From contig NZ_JAESVD010000010.1 in assembly GCF_016765635.1 (NCBI RefSeq), positions 62,001 to 126,000 of the forward strand: a DNA stretch of 64,000 bases. The letters are read 5' to 3'. A program made the translations under genes and the position numbers. The notes below the pieces were generated by a model that saw only the letters and a program-made list of their open reading frames with translations, did not search any database and had not been told where the DNA came from. How positions within the stretch are numbered: the stretch's first letter is position 1; each line of letters begins with the position of its first letter. Below, one piece after another: positions 1-8,257 of this stretch. The stretch comes from Shewanella schlegeliana. GTDB lineage: Bacteria; Pseudomonadota; Gammaproteobacteria; Enterobacterales; Shewanellaceae.

Positions 1-13
1 TGTGGAGAAAAAA

Positions 14-1180
14 ATGAAAAGCATATTACAGCGTGGATTTACAACAGCTGAATTTGAAATGCGTGCAACTAAAGCTCAGCAAAAGATGCGTGAGCTAGAA
101 GTCGACGCGATTCTGTTAACTACCGAGCCTAACGTGCGTTACTTTTCAGGTTTCCACACCCAGTTCTGGCACAGCCCGACTCGTCCATGGTTCCTAATCC
201 TACCTGCAGAAGGCAAGCCAATCGCAGTTATTCCTGAGATCGGTGCAAGCGGCATGGCGGGTACTTGGGTTGAAGATATCCACACTTGGGCTTCACCACG
301 TCCAGATGACGACGGTATCAGCATCGTAGCTAGCGTGCTTAACAGTCTACCTTCACGCTTTGGCCGTGTGGGTGCAACGCTAGGTATCGAGTCTCACCTA
401 CGTATGCCAGTAGCTAACTACCTACAGTTAACGACTCTAATAAACAAAGAGTTCGTTGACGTTTCTCTAGCTGTTCATGAACTTCGTCAAGTTAAGTCTG
501 AAGCTGAGATTGAGAAAGTACGTGAAATCTGTCGTATCACTAACGTGGGCTTCGACAAGATCCCAGGTTACGCAAAAGCGGGTATGACAGAGCGTGAAAT
601 TTGTAAGCAGTTCGGTATCGACATGCTTATGGAAGGTGCTGATGAATGTCCATACATCATCGCAGGTTCAGGCCAAGACGGTTACGACAGCATCATCATG
701 GGTCCAACTGACCGCGTGATTGAAGATGGTGACGTTTTGATCATCGACACCGGTGCGGTACGTGATGGTTACTTCTCTGACTTCGACCGTAACTGGGCAT
801 TTGGCCACGCAAGTGAGCAAACTAAAGCTGCTTACCGCGCAACTTATGATGCGACTACTGCAGGTTTTGACGCTGCGCGTCCAGGCAACACCACTTCTGA
901 CATCTACAACGCAATGTGGAAAGTATTAGAAGCTAACGGTGCACTAGGTAACGACGTGGGTCGTCTAGGTCACGGTCTAGGTATGGAGCTAACTGAGCGT
1001 CCATCTAACACCGCAACTGACAACACTCTATTAGTACCAGGCATGGTAATGACTCTAGAGCCTGGCATGGTTTACGCACCAGGTAAGTCTATGGTTCACG
1101 AAGAAAACATCGTGATCACCGAGAATGGTGCAGAGTGGTTAAGCAAGCGCGCTGAACCAGAACTACTGATTATCAAATAA
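14..1180 (+). CDS. M24-family metallopeptidase / ectoine-hydrolase-like enzyme
   Basis: This 388-residue protein has the two-domain creatinase/aminopeptidase P layout: an N-terminal domain (about 1-150) and a C-terminal pita-bread domain. All five metal ligands of the M24 fold are visible: D245 and D256 (DTGAVRDGYFSD), H320 (GHGLGME), E349 (TLEPGM) and E363 (VHEEN). M24 enzymes hydrolyse Xaa-Pro bonds, creatine or cyclic amidines such as ectoine (DoeA/EutD). The start at 14 is chosen because GGAG at 4-7 sits six bases before this ATG; an in-frame GTG at 2 would overlap that site. The next gene is an Asp/Glu-racemase-fold enzyme, then a transporter and an M20 deacylase. This is the company kept by ectoine-type degradation enzymes, so a small-molecule hydrolase fits better than a general peptidase. 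The substrate is inferred only from neighbours, and anything upstream is outside the window. Confidence 0.8.
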   Translation: MKSILQRGFTTAEFEMRATKAQQKMRELEVDAILLTTEPNVRYFSGFHTQFWHSPTRPWFLILPAEGKPIAVIPEIGASGMAGTWVEDIHTWASPRPDDDGISIVASVLNSLPSRFGRVGATLGIESHLRMPVANYLQLTTLINKEFVDVSLAVHELRQVKSEAEIEKVREICRITNVGFDKIPGYAKAGMTEREICKQFGIDMLMEGADECPYIIAGSGQDGYDSIIMGPTDRVIEDGDVLIIDTGAVRDGYFSDFDRNWAFGHASEQTKAAYRATYDATTAGFDAARPGNTTSDIYNAMWKVLEANGALGNDVGRLGHGLGMELTERPSNTATDNTLLVPGMVMTLEPGMVYAPGKSMVHEENIVITENGAEWLSKRAEPELLIIK

Positions 1181-1195
1181 CTTTATATAGCCATT

Positions 1196-1223
1196 GATTT
1201 CCCTGGAGGGGACTGGGGAAATC
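1196..1223 (+). other. Intercistronic hairpin
   Basis: GATTTCCC (1196-1203) and GGGAAATC (1216-1223) form a perfect 8-bp stem with a 12-base loop between the M24 gene and the racemase-like gene. No T-run follows, so it is not a classical terminator. It may protect the upstream message or tune expression of the downstream gene. Confidence 0.4.
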
Positions 1224-1244
1224 ATTACTGAAGAGCATCTCATT

Positions 1245-2024
1245 ATGATGAGTTTTGAAGCCTTTACATCGTTTGAACAGCCGCTTGAGCACAAGCAGGC
1301 ACCAAGAATTAATCGCGTACACATTGGTCTAGTGCAATTAAGCACAGACCACAGTCTAGAAATGGACTGGGCAAAGTTACTCGGTACCCAAGCTGGCGTA
1401 TTTAGCTCACGCGTATATTACTCAAGCGAAATGACACCTGAAGCACTCGATCAAATCGCCAACGGCATCGTTGAAGCGTCTGATTTAATTGCAACAGGTC
1501 TGCCAATGGATGTGATGGCATTTGGTTGCACATCAGCTTCAATCATTATCGGTGAAGAAAAAGTTGCCTCACTACTAACTCAAAACCGTGGTGACATTCC
1601 AGCAACGAACCCATGGACAGCGGCTAAAGCATCATTCAAGCACTTAAATGCGAAGAAGATTGCAGTATTTTCTCCATACCCAACTAGCGTTAACTACCCG
1701 CTATATCAGCAATTAACTGATGCAGATTTTGACGTAGTGACTTTAGGTTCATTAGGTATCGAGCGCGATACCGATATCACTCTAGTGGCTAAAGAATCAA
1801 TGTTCGCAGCACTTGAGCAGATGCTTAAAGATTCAGACGCAGAATTAGTGTTTATGTCATGCACTAACCTACGCGTACTCGATTATATCGAAGAGATCGA
1901 AGCTAAATTCGGCATTCCAGTTGTATGCAGTAACTCTGCAATGTTCTGGCATGCAATGCACCTGACTGGCAACGTGGCAATGTGCCCAGGCTACGGCAAA
2001 CTACTTAATAATCAAACAGCTTAA
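1245..2024 (+). CDS. Asp/Glu racemase-fold protein (EutA / maleate isomerase-like)
   Basis: The product is 259 residues. It has the two pseudo-symmetric cysteine motifs of the aspartate/glutamate racemase superfamily: C95 in AFGCTSASIIIG and C206 in FMSCTNLR, the latter followed by PVVCSNSAMFW. Members with both cysteines act as racemases or cis-trans isomerases; the arylmalonate decarboxylase/maleate isomerase/EutA branch matches best on these motifs. ATG 1245 is preferred over an in-frame TTG at 1194 because GAAGAG (1230-1235) lies nine bases upstream, and the TTG would place the hairpin at 1196-1223 inside the coding region. In ectoine-utilisation operons EutA stands beside an M24 hydrolase, as here. 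The exact reaction cannot be read from the sequence. Confidence 0.7.
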   Translation: MMSFEAFTSFEQPLEHKQAPRINRVHIGLVQLSTDHSLEMDWAKLLGTQAGVFSSRVYYSSEMTPEALDQIANGIVEASDLIATGLPMDVMAFGCTSASIIIGEEKVASLLTQNRGDIPATNPWTAAKASFKHLNAKKIAVFSPYPTSVNYPLYQQLTDADFDVVTLGSLGIERDTDITLVAKESMFAALEQMLKDSDAELVFMSCTNLRVLDYIEEIEAKFGIPVVCSNSAMFWHAMHLTGNVAMCPGYGKLLNNQTA

Positions 2025-2064
2025 GCTGTTGACTACCAAACATAAATTGTTGGGAAATATAATA

Positions 2065-3051
2065 ATGTCTAATACACAGAAAGGTTGGTTGGCTGCTATT
2101 TTCGTTGGTCTATTGTGGGGTATCCCGTGGATCGTTGGTACACCAATTCTTGAGGTGATGGATCCTCAAGTACTAGTATGGTTACGCTATACCGTTGCAT
2201 TTATTACACTAGGTTTGATTTTCAACATCGGTCTTGCGTCTGGCAAGATGAAAAAGAAAACAGATTTTAAGCTTAACTGGGAAAACCGTAATGATATCTT
2301 CTGGGCAGCGTGCTGCGGTATCATTGGTCAAGGCTCTTTCAGCTTCCTATCATTCCTATCTTTGGATTATATTACCGCCTCTGAAAACGGCGTGATCCAA
2401 GGTTTGATCCCAATCCTTATCCTAAGTGTTGGTTTCCTACGCCACGGTGAGCGTTTCACTGTAATGCAAATCATGTGTGCGCTAGGTGCTTTCCTAGGTG
2501 TGGCAATTCTAGTTATGGACCCACAGTCTGAAACTAACGGCTTCAACATCGGTCACCTGATCTGTTTCGGCTCTGCAGCAAGCTTTGCATGTATGGCTTA
2601 CGCTCGTGCCAAACTAGCAGACAAGTACGGTTCAGTTGCAACTATGTTCCACCAGTTTGTATTCGCATCACTAGGTTTTGGTCTGTACCTGTTCGTTGTT
2701 GGCGCTGATTTCAGCTCTGCATTGAACGTATTCAGCTCACCACTACGTATCCTATGTATCGTAATCTTAGGTGTGTGTATCTCTGGTATGAGCTACCTAG
2801 TTTACATCTACGGTATGGAGCGTGTAGGTGTTGACGGTACTGGTATGGCACTAAACTTAATGCCACTGTCTTCATTCATCCTAGCGGTATTTGCACTAGG
2901 TGAGCAGGTAACACCGATGCGTCTAATTGCTATCGCAGTGGTTATTACCTCGATGATTGCCTTCATGAAACTAGGCAACAAGAACAAGGCGAAAGTAGAG
3001 CAGGTTGAGCCAGAGTTACAGGCGATTCCTAAGCCATGCCGCAGCCAGTAA
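2065..3051 (+). CDS. DMT-superfamily (EamA) inner-membrane transporter
   Basis: This 328-residue protein is strongly hydrophobic, with about ten membrane segments in two similar halves, the usual EamA/DMT layout. Recognisable pieces are GLLWGIPWIVGTPIL near the N-terminus and a second repeat from about residue 165 (FGSAASFACMAYARAKLA). The tail is charged and Lys/Glu-rich. ATG 2065 is chosen because GGGA at 2052-2055 lies nine bases upstream and the hydrophobic N-terminus begins right after MSNTQK; an earlier in-frame start at 2029 would add an unlikely leader. It stands 40 bases after the racemase-like gene and before an M20 deacylase, so it probably moves the substrate or a product of that pathway. 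DMT proteins often export amino-acid-like metabolites; direction is unknown here. Confidence 0.8.
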   Translation: MSNTQKGWLAAIFVGLLWGIPWIVGTPILEVMDPQVLVWLRYTVAFITLGLIFNIGLASGKMKKKTDFKLNWENRNDIFWAACCGIIGQGSFSFLSFLSLDYITASENGVIQGLIPILILSVGFLRHGERFTVMQIMCALGAFLGVAILVMDPQSETNGFNIGHLICFGSAASFACMAYARAKLADKYGSVATMFHQFVFASLGFGLYLFVVGADFSSALNVFSSPLRILCIVILGVCISGMSYLVYIYGMERVGVDGTGMALNLMPLSSFILAVFALGEQVTPMRLIAIAVVITSMIAFMKLGNKNKAKVEQVEPELQAIPKPCRSQ

Positions 3052-3132
3052 CTGATTAACTCAGTTAGCAAATTAAATAAATTTTTATCACCGGTGACCT
3101 AGTCACCGGTTCTTGTTAGAAGAGAAAAGCAT

Positions 3133-4287
3133 ATGAATATCGAGCAGAAAGTTATTGAATGGCGTCACCACATTCACCAGCACCCAGAGTTTGGTACCCA
3201 AGAGCACGAGACCGCAGCATTTGTGGCAAGCAAACTAGAAGAGTTTGGCATTGAAGTGCATACAGGGATCGGCGGCACTGGCGTTGTGGGTATTTTAAAG
3301 TGTGGTGACAGCGAGCGTTCAATTGGTCTACGTGCTGATATGGATGCGCTACATATTCATGAAGAAAACACTTTCGATTACGCATCAGTAAACGAAGGCG
3401 CAATGCATGCTTGTGGTCACGATGGTCACACAGCAATGCTATTGGCTGCAGCTCACGAGCTAGCACAAACTAAGAACTTCGACGGTACGGTTTACTTCAT
3501 CTTCCAACCAGATGAAGAGCGTGGCACTGGCGCTAAAGCGATGATCGCTGATGGTCTATTTACCCGTTGGAATATCGACGCTGTTTACGCGATGCACAAC
3601 CTACCGGGGATCCCAGCAGGTCACTTTGTGACCCGTCCACACTCAATCATGGCAAGTGAAAGTAGCTTCGAAATCGAAGTACTAGCAACGGGCGGCCACG
3701 CAGCTATGCCACACATGGGTACCGATCCTATCGTTGTTGGCGCACAGATCGTTACTGCTATTCAAACGATTGTATCGCGTAACCTAAGCGCGATTGACGA
3801 AACTGCGGTTATCTCGGTAACTGAATTTGCCACTAACGGTACAGTGAACGTTATCCCGACTAAAGTGACTATTACTGGTGATACCCGTAGCTTTACCGAT
3901 GGTGCATTGCACAAGATTGAAAAAGCGCTTGAGCGTGTAGTTGCTGGTCAGTGTATGTCTGCAGGTGTTGATTACACATACAAGTTCAATAACAGCTTCC
4001 TATCGACTATCAACACTCCTGCTGAAGCGGCATATGCGGTTCGTGCTGCGCAGACAGTCGTTGGCGAAGATAAAGTTAACGGTAGCTGTCAGCCATTTAC
4101 CATCAGTGAAGACTTCTCGTTCATGCTACGTGAAGCGCCTGGTTGTTACATCCTAGTGGGTAACGGCGATGGCTGTGGTTGTGGTAGCGTAGCGCTACAC
4201 AAGCCAACTTATGACTTCAATGACAATATCTTGGTTCCAGGTTTGAAATACTGGCAGACGCTTGTTGAACAGTGTTTGGCTAAATAG
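3133..4287 (+). CDS. M20-family amidohydrolase (hippurate hydrolase-like deacylase)
   Basis: This 384-residue enzyme belongs to the M20D amidohydrolases (HipO, IAA-amino-acid hydrolase, N-acyl-amino-acid deacylases). The metal-binding and catalytic residues are present: H92, C94, H96 in HACGHDGH, the E128-E129 pair in QPDEERGTG, H155 in AMHNLPG and H356 near the C-terminus. A dimerisation (lid) domain sits at about 175-290. These enzymes cut an amide bond to release an amino acid and an acyl group. The gene is last in the four-gene cluster and is followed at once by a terminator (4329-4360). With the M24 hydrolase it makes a plausible two-step ring-opening and deacylation route, as DoeA/DoeB do for ectoine, although DoeB belongs to a different family. 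The substrate is inferred. Confidence 0.82.
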   Translation: MNIEQKVIEWRHHIHQHPEFGTQEHETAAFVASKLEEFGIEVHTGIGGTGVVGILKCGDSERSIGLRADMDALHIHEENTFDYASVNEGAMHACGHDGHTAMLLAAAHELAQTKNFDGTVYFIFQPDEERGTGAKAMIADGLFTRWNIDAVYAMHNLPGIPAGHFVTRPHSIMASESSFEIEVLATGGHAAMPHMGTDPIVVGAQIVTAIQTIVSRNLSAIDETAVISVTEFATNGTVNVIPTKVTITGDTRSFTDGALHKIEKALERVVAGQCMSAGVDYTYKFNNSFLSTINTPAEAAYAVRAAQTVVGEDKVNGSCQPFTISEDFSFMLREAPGCYILVGNGDGCGCGSVALHKPTYDFNDNILVPGLKYWQTLVEQCLAK

Positions 4288-4328
4288 TTCGTTTTAAACT
4301 ATTTGCTATATATAGCAGTGTTTAGATT

Positions 4329-4360
4329 AAGGCTATGAGCTTAGGTTCATAGCCTTTTTT
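4329..4360 (+). terminator. Rho-independent terminator after the M20 gene
   Basis: AAGGCTATGA (4329-4338) pairs perfectly with TCATAGCCTT (4347-4356) around an 8-base loop, and the T-run continues to 4360. It closes the four-gene catabolic cluster. Confidence 0.85.
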
Positions 4361-4563
4361 GTTACCGTTTGCTCGGTGGAAGCAATCAAACTTCGTTTGA
4401 TAATTTTATCAGGCTGTGCCTGACCAAAGTCGTGGCGCTTCGCCCACACCCGAGCAAGGAGGACTGCTCGTCCTTATCCTCCTTGCATCCACCATGACGC
4501 CCCGACGAAGTTACATGCATTAGATACGGACCTCATACTCCGATAAAAATCGCCTAACTGCTC

Positions 4564-5223
4564 AGATGGGACATCTAATGTGAATGGATTCACAAATGCC
4601 GCGATAGCATGGATGCTAATGAGCGGTCATGTCCCGCTGAGCCTGAACCATCATCCATGATGGCTCTACGGCACTCTTGAAGGTAAAGAGTTATCTGCGT
4701 ACTTCGGCAACTTCGATGGGGATTGGTGTTTTTTGTAATCTCTGAGTTGATGTTGGTTTCACTCTTTCTATGGCTAACGCTGAAAGCTAGGAATTGTGCA
4801 TTTCGAAACCCGTGTAGATACGGCTTAGGCCTTCGAAAACAAGGATGTTTTCGCAGAGCGGTCAGGGATGACGAAAAGCGTGTCTAAGAAGTGTCTACAC
4901 ATACGCCGGCTGCAGGCCATTAGCTGCATCAGATGCAGACAGCCAAATCTGAGGTAATTAGATACAGCAAGCACAAGCAGTTAAGTAGCTTTGCTTAAAT
5001 CGATAGTGCATGCAAATATCGTTGCTATTTCACATCAGCCCAATAGGGAACTGGGAAATGTCATTATGATGTGGGGAGCATCATTGACCATGCGAGCACG
5101 ACATTCGGACATCCTGTCCAGCACTGGCTGGCTGCAGGCCGTTGGAAGCATCGATGCTTGAAGCTGGGCTTAAAGACCATCTAAGGTTCCACCATTTGAC
5201 CTAGAAATGGAGTCTTACTCCAT
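4564..5223. repeat. Hairpin-rich non-coding spacer with varied self-complementary words
   Basis: No convincing gene is present between 4361 and 5214. The stretch carries a run of short stem-loops, each a different word paired around a tiny centre: AGATG-GGA-CATCT (4564-4576), GTGAAT-GG-ATTCAC (4580-4593), AGCAT-GG-ATGCT (4606-4617), AGCGG/CCGCT (4622-4638), CCATCAT-CC-ATGATGG (4648-4663), CGAAAACA-AGGA-TGTTTTCG (4834-4853), CTGCATC-A-GATGCAG (4924-4938), GGACA-TCC-TGTCC (5107-5119), AAGCATCGATGCTT (5146-5159) and ATGGAGT-CTT-ACTCCAT (5207-5223). GCTGCAGGCC occurs twice (about 4909 and 5131), each time shortly before a hairpin. Words differ but pairing is kept, which suggests selection on structure. 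I cannot name the element family. A similar spacer lies at 62.77-63.1 kb. Confidence 0.6.
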
Positions 5224-5311
5224 TAGCTTAAGCTGACTCTTACCGTACACGCTGGCAAACGGTATTGCCTCTTGGGGGGCTGAGGGTGAACTCATTCTCG
5301 CAGCCTCTGCC
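5215..5311 (-). pseudogene. Decayed copy of the 3' end of the secreted-protein gene at 6910-7998
   Basis: Positions 5215-5248 are identical to 6910-6943, the last codons and stop of the downstream secreted-protein gene. Similarity continues with scattered mismatches to 5311 (matching up to 7005). The copy has one extra G in the run near 5278 that breaks the frame relative to the parent. It still encodes the ending KSQLKLME and stop on the minus strand but has no start and no N-terminal part. It therefore looks like a partial duplication left beside brnQ, which lies between the two copies. Confidence 0.75.
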
Positions 5312-5356
5312 AATAAAGGTACAACCCCTTTTATGAATAACATTCCTAAGTAGCTT

Positions 5357-6670
5357 TTAGCTGGGGGTTAGGCTGTGTAACCCCTGTTGTGCCTTTCTTT
5401 TACGTAATTGCTTATCCAGCAAGGTGCTCGCTATAAATATACCGAACGTGGGTAAAATCCAGCTGGCATTGTAGTGATACAGAGGTAGATGGTTTGCAAA
5501 ATATTCGCTCAAGGATTCGGGCATTAGCCCCACTATTTTTGCAGCATCAATTGATCCGCCTATGACGGAAACACAGAGCGTTGCTGTCCAAACTTGATAG
5601 TTTGTCTGTCGTTGATGGAAATACACCGCCAAACCGACAACACAGATGGTGATTGGATGTAAAATGACGACGAGAGGTAGGGTTATAGAGATTAATGTAT
5701 CTAAGCCAACATTAGCAATAATCGTACTGACTGCCACTATGGTTATCGCGGCGGGTTGATAAGCGATAAATTTGAAGTTTTCACTAAAAAAGCTAGCGCT
5801 AGCGCAGGTTAGGCCTACGGCAGTGGTTAAACATGCCAGTGCCATAATGGCTCCTAGGCATAACATTCCTGGCGTACCATAAATCCAATGCATATAGTCA
5901 GATAATAGCTCTCCGCCATTGCTCACTTTGCCCGCATAGTTAGCGCCAATCCATGCCATAGCGATATAGACTAAACACATCACAGTGCCGTAAACCAGAG
6001 TGACGCGAACCATGGTCTTGGTTAGTGATACTTGGCCTGTGCTATTTTGATTGATTACATTGATGACTAGCCAGCCAAAGCCGATAGCACCAAGTACGTC
6101 CATGGTCATATACCCGTCAGCAAGCCCAGCTGCAAAGGCAAATTCTTGATACTTAACCGCTGTGCTACCTGAGGCTCCATGAGGGTAGGCAATGACACTG
6201 CAAACAGTAAATAGAATAAGCAGTAATATGGTTGGGGTAAGTAATTTACCTACTCGGCTCATTATCTGAGCGGGCTTTAATGCAAAGAATAGGGTTAACA
6301 CTGCGAAGATAAGCGTGGCGAGCAGTAGTCCTGAATCTGCGAAGAAAGGCTTGCCAGTAAATTCGTATGCCACAGTGAAAGTTCTCGGCATATTAAACAG
6401 TGGCCCGATAGTTAAAAACAGGGTGCTCCAAAACGCCAGGTGTGCCCATCGCGGTAATTTAGCTGTGATGGCATCGCTTCCACCTAGCCAGGATATTGCA
6501 ATTAAGGTTAATACAGGCATTCCTACGGAGGTGAGCAAAAATCCCGACAACGCCTGATAAAACTCCTCGCCAGCACCATGGCCTAGCATCGGAGGGAAAA
6601 TAATATTTCCAGCCCCCAGGAAGAGTGCAAATGTCATAAAACCAATATAAAGGATTTGCTGTTTTGGCAC
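5357..6670 (-). CDS. brnQ: Branched-chain amino acid:cation symporter, BrnQ/LIVCS family
   Basis: The 437-residue product starts with the family's hallmark N-terminus (IGFMTFALFLGAGNIIFPP) and has about twelve hydrophobic segments, the normal LIVCS length and topology. BrnQ carriers take up leucine, isoleucine and valine with Na+ or H+ across the inner membrane. The start is a GTG at 6670, with GGAG six bases upstream on the minus strand. The gene stands alone between the hairpin-rich spacer and the secreted-protein gene. It is bracketed by the duplicated 3' end of that gene (5215-5311 and 6910-7005), so it may have arrived, or been displaced, in a recombination event. Confidence 0.9.
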   Translation of the reverse strand: MPKQQILYIGFMTFALFLGAGNIIFPPMLGHGAGEEFYQALSGFLLTSVGMPVLTLIAISWLGGSDAITAKLPRWAHLAFWSTLFLTIGPLFNMPRTFTVAYEFTGKPFFADSGLLLATLIFAVLTLFFALKPAQIMSRVGKLLTPTILLLILFTVCSVIAYPHGASGSTAVKYQEFAFAAGLADGYMTMDVLGAIGFGWLVINVINQNSTGQVSLTKTMVRVTLVYGTVMCLVYIAMAWIGANYAGKVSNGGELLSDYMHWIYGTPGMLCLGAIMALACLTTAVGLTCASASFFSENFKFIAYQPAAITIVAVSTIIANVGLDTLISITLPLVVILHPITICVVGLAVYFHQRQTNYQVWTATLCVSVIGGSIDAAKIVGLMPESLSEYFANHLPLYHYNASWILPTFGIFIASTLLDKQLRKRKAQQGLHSLTPS

Positions 6671-6909
6671 ATTTAGCTCCGATATAACAAGATAAGCTGA
6701 AAGATGAGTTTGAAGAGGGTAATAAACCTGACTTCACTAAGCATCATTAGGAGCTGTAGTGCACAGTTATATAGAGACGTAGATTGCTGAAATGACCGTA
6801 TTATCCAAAGCTAATTGTTATTAATACCGACTATTAACCGCTTTGAGGATTATTCTTCAATCCTGAACTTAGCCGATTAGCCTTACTATCTTCCATTTTT
6901 ATCAGTCTG

Positions 6910-7998
6910 TTACTCCATTAGCTTAAGCTGACTCTTACCGTACTCGGAGGCAAAGAGCATGGCCTCTTGTGGGCTGAGGGTGAATTCGTTTTCGCAGCCG
7001 CTGCCGTTGGGTGTTTCCCAAAGTTCTATGCCTTTTGAGCTGAGAGTCAGATAGAAATAACCTGAGCCGTCTGAGTTATCGCAATCCTCAAAAACTTCCA
7101 TATCGGCAAACAACTTTTCACGCAGGGCTGGTGGCAGTTGATGGCGCATCTCATCTATATCAGCCCCTTCAATAAACCATTGCCATGGATTGAATGGTTT
7201 GCCATCGCTAAGGTTGAAGCTGGTGAATGTGCGGTTGATGCCTCCGGCGCCGTAGCCTGCAGCCCAGCGGTAAAACTTCACGCTTAACCAGTGCTGATTG
7301 ATAAAGCTTGGTTCTGCTCCGGTTTCATCTGTGATGGGTAAGCCGACTTGCGCTAGCATTCTTCGGCGTGTCTCGAAGGTTTCTGCAAGCAGGGTATCAC
7401 TGGTTAACTTCTGCTTAAGCCATTGGTTAATAACAGTTATGCCAGCGTGATCGCCTTTAAATTCTAAGCCGATTTCTGTGCCATAGCTCAGTTGGCGGTA
7501 GCTTATTTGGTGAGAGTTAGCTTGGTGGGAGTCAGTATCTTCAAAATGCTGCCATTTTCCGCGACTCAATTTTGGCGCAGTTTCTAGCGGCTGGTTGTAG
7601 GCATTGCTGCTGCAATCATTTATGCCGTCAGAGCTGATTTGACGTTCAAGCATGATGGCTAATGACTTATCTGAAGCCGACGGCTCTTTATTGAACCCTT
7701 CTTTATTAAACCAAAGCCCAATCAGTTGCTGCTCGTTGACGTTATCAAATTGCCAATAACCTGTACTGTTTTCCTCTTGCCAGTGACTATCGACTTGTTC
7801 GAGTCTGATCGGGGTTAAGTAACGCTGATAGTAGTAGCTGCCTGTGCCGTATTCGTTAAAGCAGACGCGGATTTTACTTTTGCCTAAGGTGCCTTGCCAG
7901 ATCCCGCTTAAGTCATTGGCAGCAAATACAGGTAGAGCAATGCTTGAAAGCAGTAACAGGCTGGAAACTAAAATGCTAGGTAACATTCGAATGTACAT
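6910..7998 (-). CDS. Secreted hypothetical protein
   Basis: Starting at ATG 7998 gives 362 residues with a clear Sec signal peptide: basic start MYIR, hydrophobic core, likely cleavage after ALPVFA (about residue 26). An earlier in-frame start at 8073 would bury the signal behind 25 residues, so it is not preferred. The mature N-terminus (NDLSGIWQGTLGKSKIRVCF) resembles a small beta-rich domain. The C-terminal half (about 200-355), with WAAGYGAGGINRTFTSFN and a closing EFTLSPQEAMLF, has the feel of the DUF3298/RsiV-type region, but this is only a weak impression. Several cysteines could form disulfides in the periplasm. No function is assigned. A broken copy of its last codons lies at 5215-5311. 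Confidence 0.7.
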   Translation of the reverse strand: MYIRMLPSILVSSLLLLSSIALPVFAANDLSGIWQGTLGKSKIRVCFNEYGTGSYYYQRYLTPIRLEQVDSHWQEENSTGYWQFDNVNEQQLIGLWFNKEGFNKEPSASDKSLAIMLERQISSDGINDCSSNAYNQPLETAPKLSRGKWQHFEDTDSHQANSHQISYRQLSYGTEIGLEFKGDHAGITVINQWLKQKLTSDTLLAETFETRRRMLAQVGLPITDETGAEPSFINQHWLSVKFYRWAAGYGAGGINRTFTSFNLSDGKPFNPWQWFIEGADIDEMRHQLPPALREKLFADMEVFEDCDNSDGSGYFYLTLSSKGIELWETPNGSGCENEFTLSPQEAMLFASEYGKSQLKLME

Positions 7999-8257
7999 AG
8001 AGTCTGTCTCTAAAAAATGACTGAAAAGGGCAAAGGTGACCGATAGAAAGGCCAATATTTTAGGCGGCAACACTAGCGGATTAGTGATTCAAAATCAAAG
8101 CGTTCAGTTGTAGATGAAGTCGAGATCTCCATCTTTAATCGCAAGTATATTTCTTTGGGTAGTTTTTGATTTTTATTTAAGCATTGGTTATTGTTGATAG
8201 GTTGACACGTTGTTTTAACACAATCCGCTTATATCATTGATGATTAAAGGTTTAATT

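Noticed and set aside
4361..5214. Short open frames in the hairpin-rich spacer
   Set aside because: They have no ribosome sites and consist of the hairpin words; nothing resembles a protein family.
6459..6737. Minus-strand open frame overlapping the brnQ start
   Set aside because: It overlaps brnQ in another frame and lacks family features; brnQ has the hallmark N-terminus and a ribosome site.
8166..8179. FNR-like TTGAT-TTTT-ATTTA upstream of the first narK
   Set aside because: Only the left half matches; the right half is three of five in AT-rich DNA.
8202..8234. TTGACA and TTATAT as a sigma-70 promoter for the first narK
   Set aside because: The spacing is 21 bases, too long for a normal promoter.
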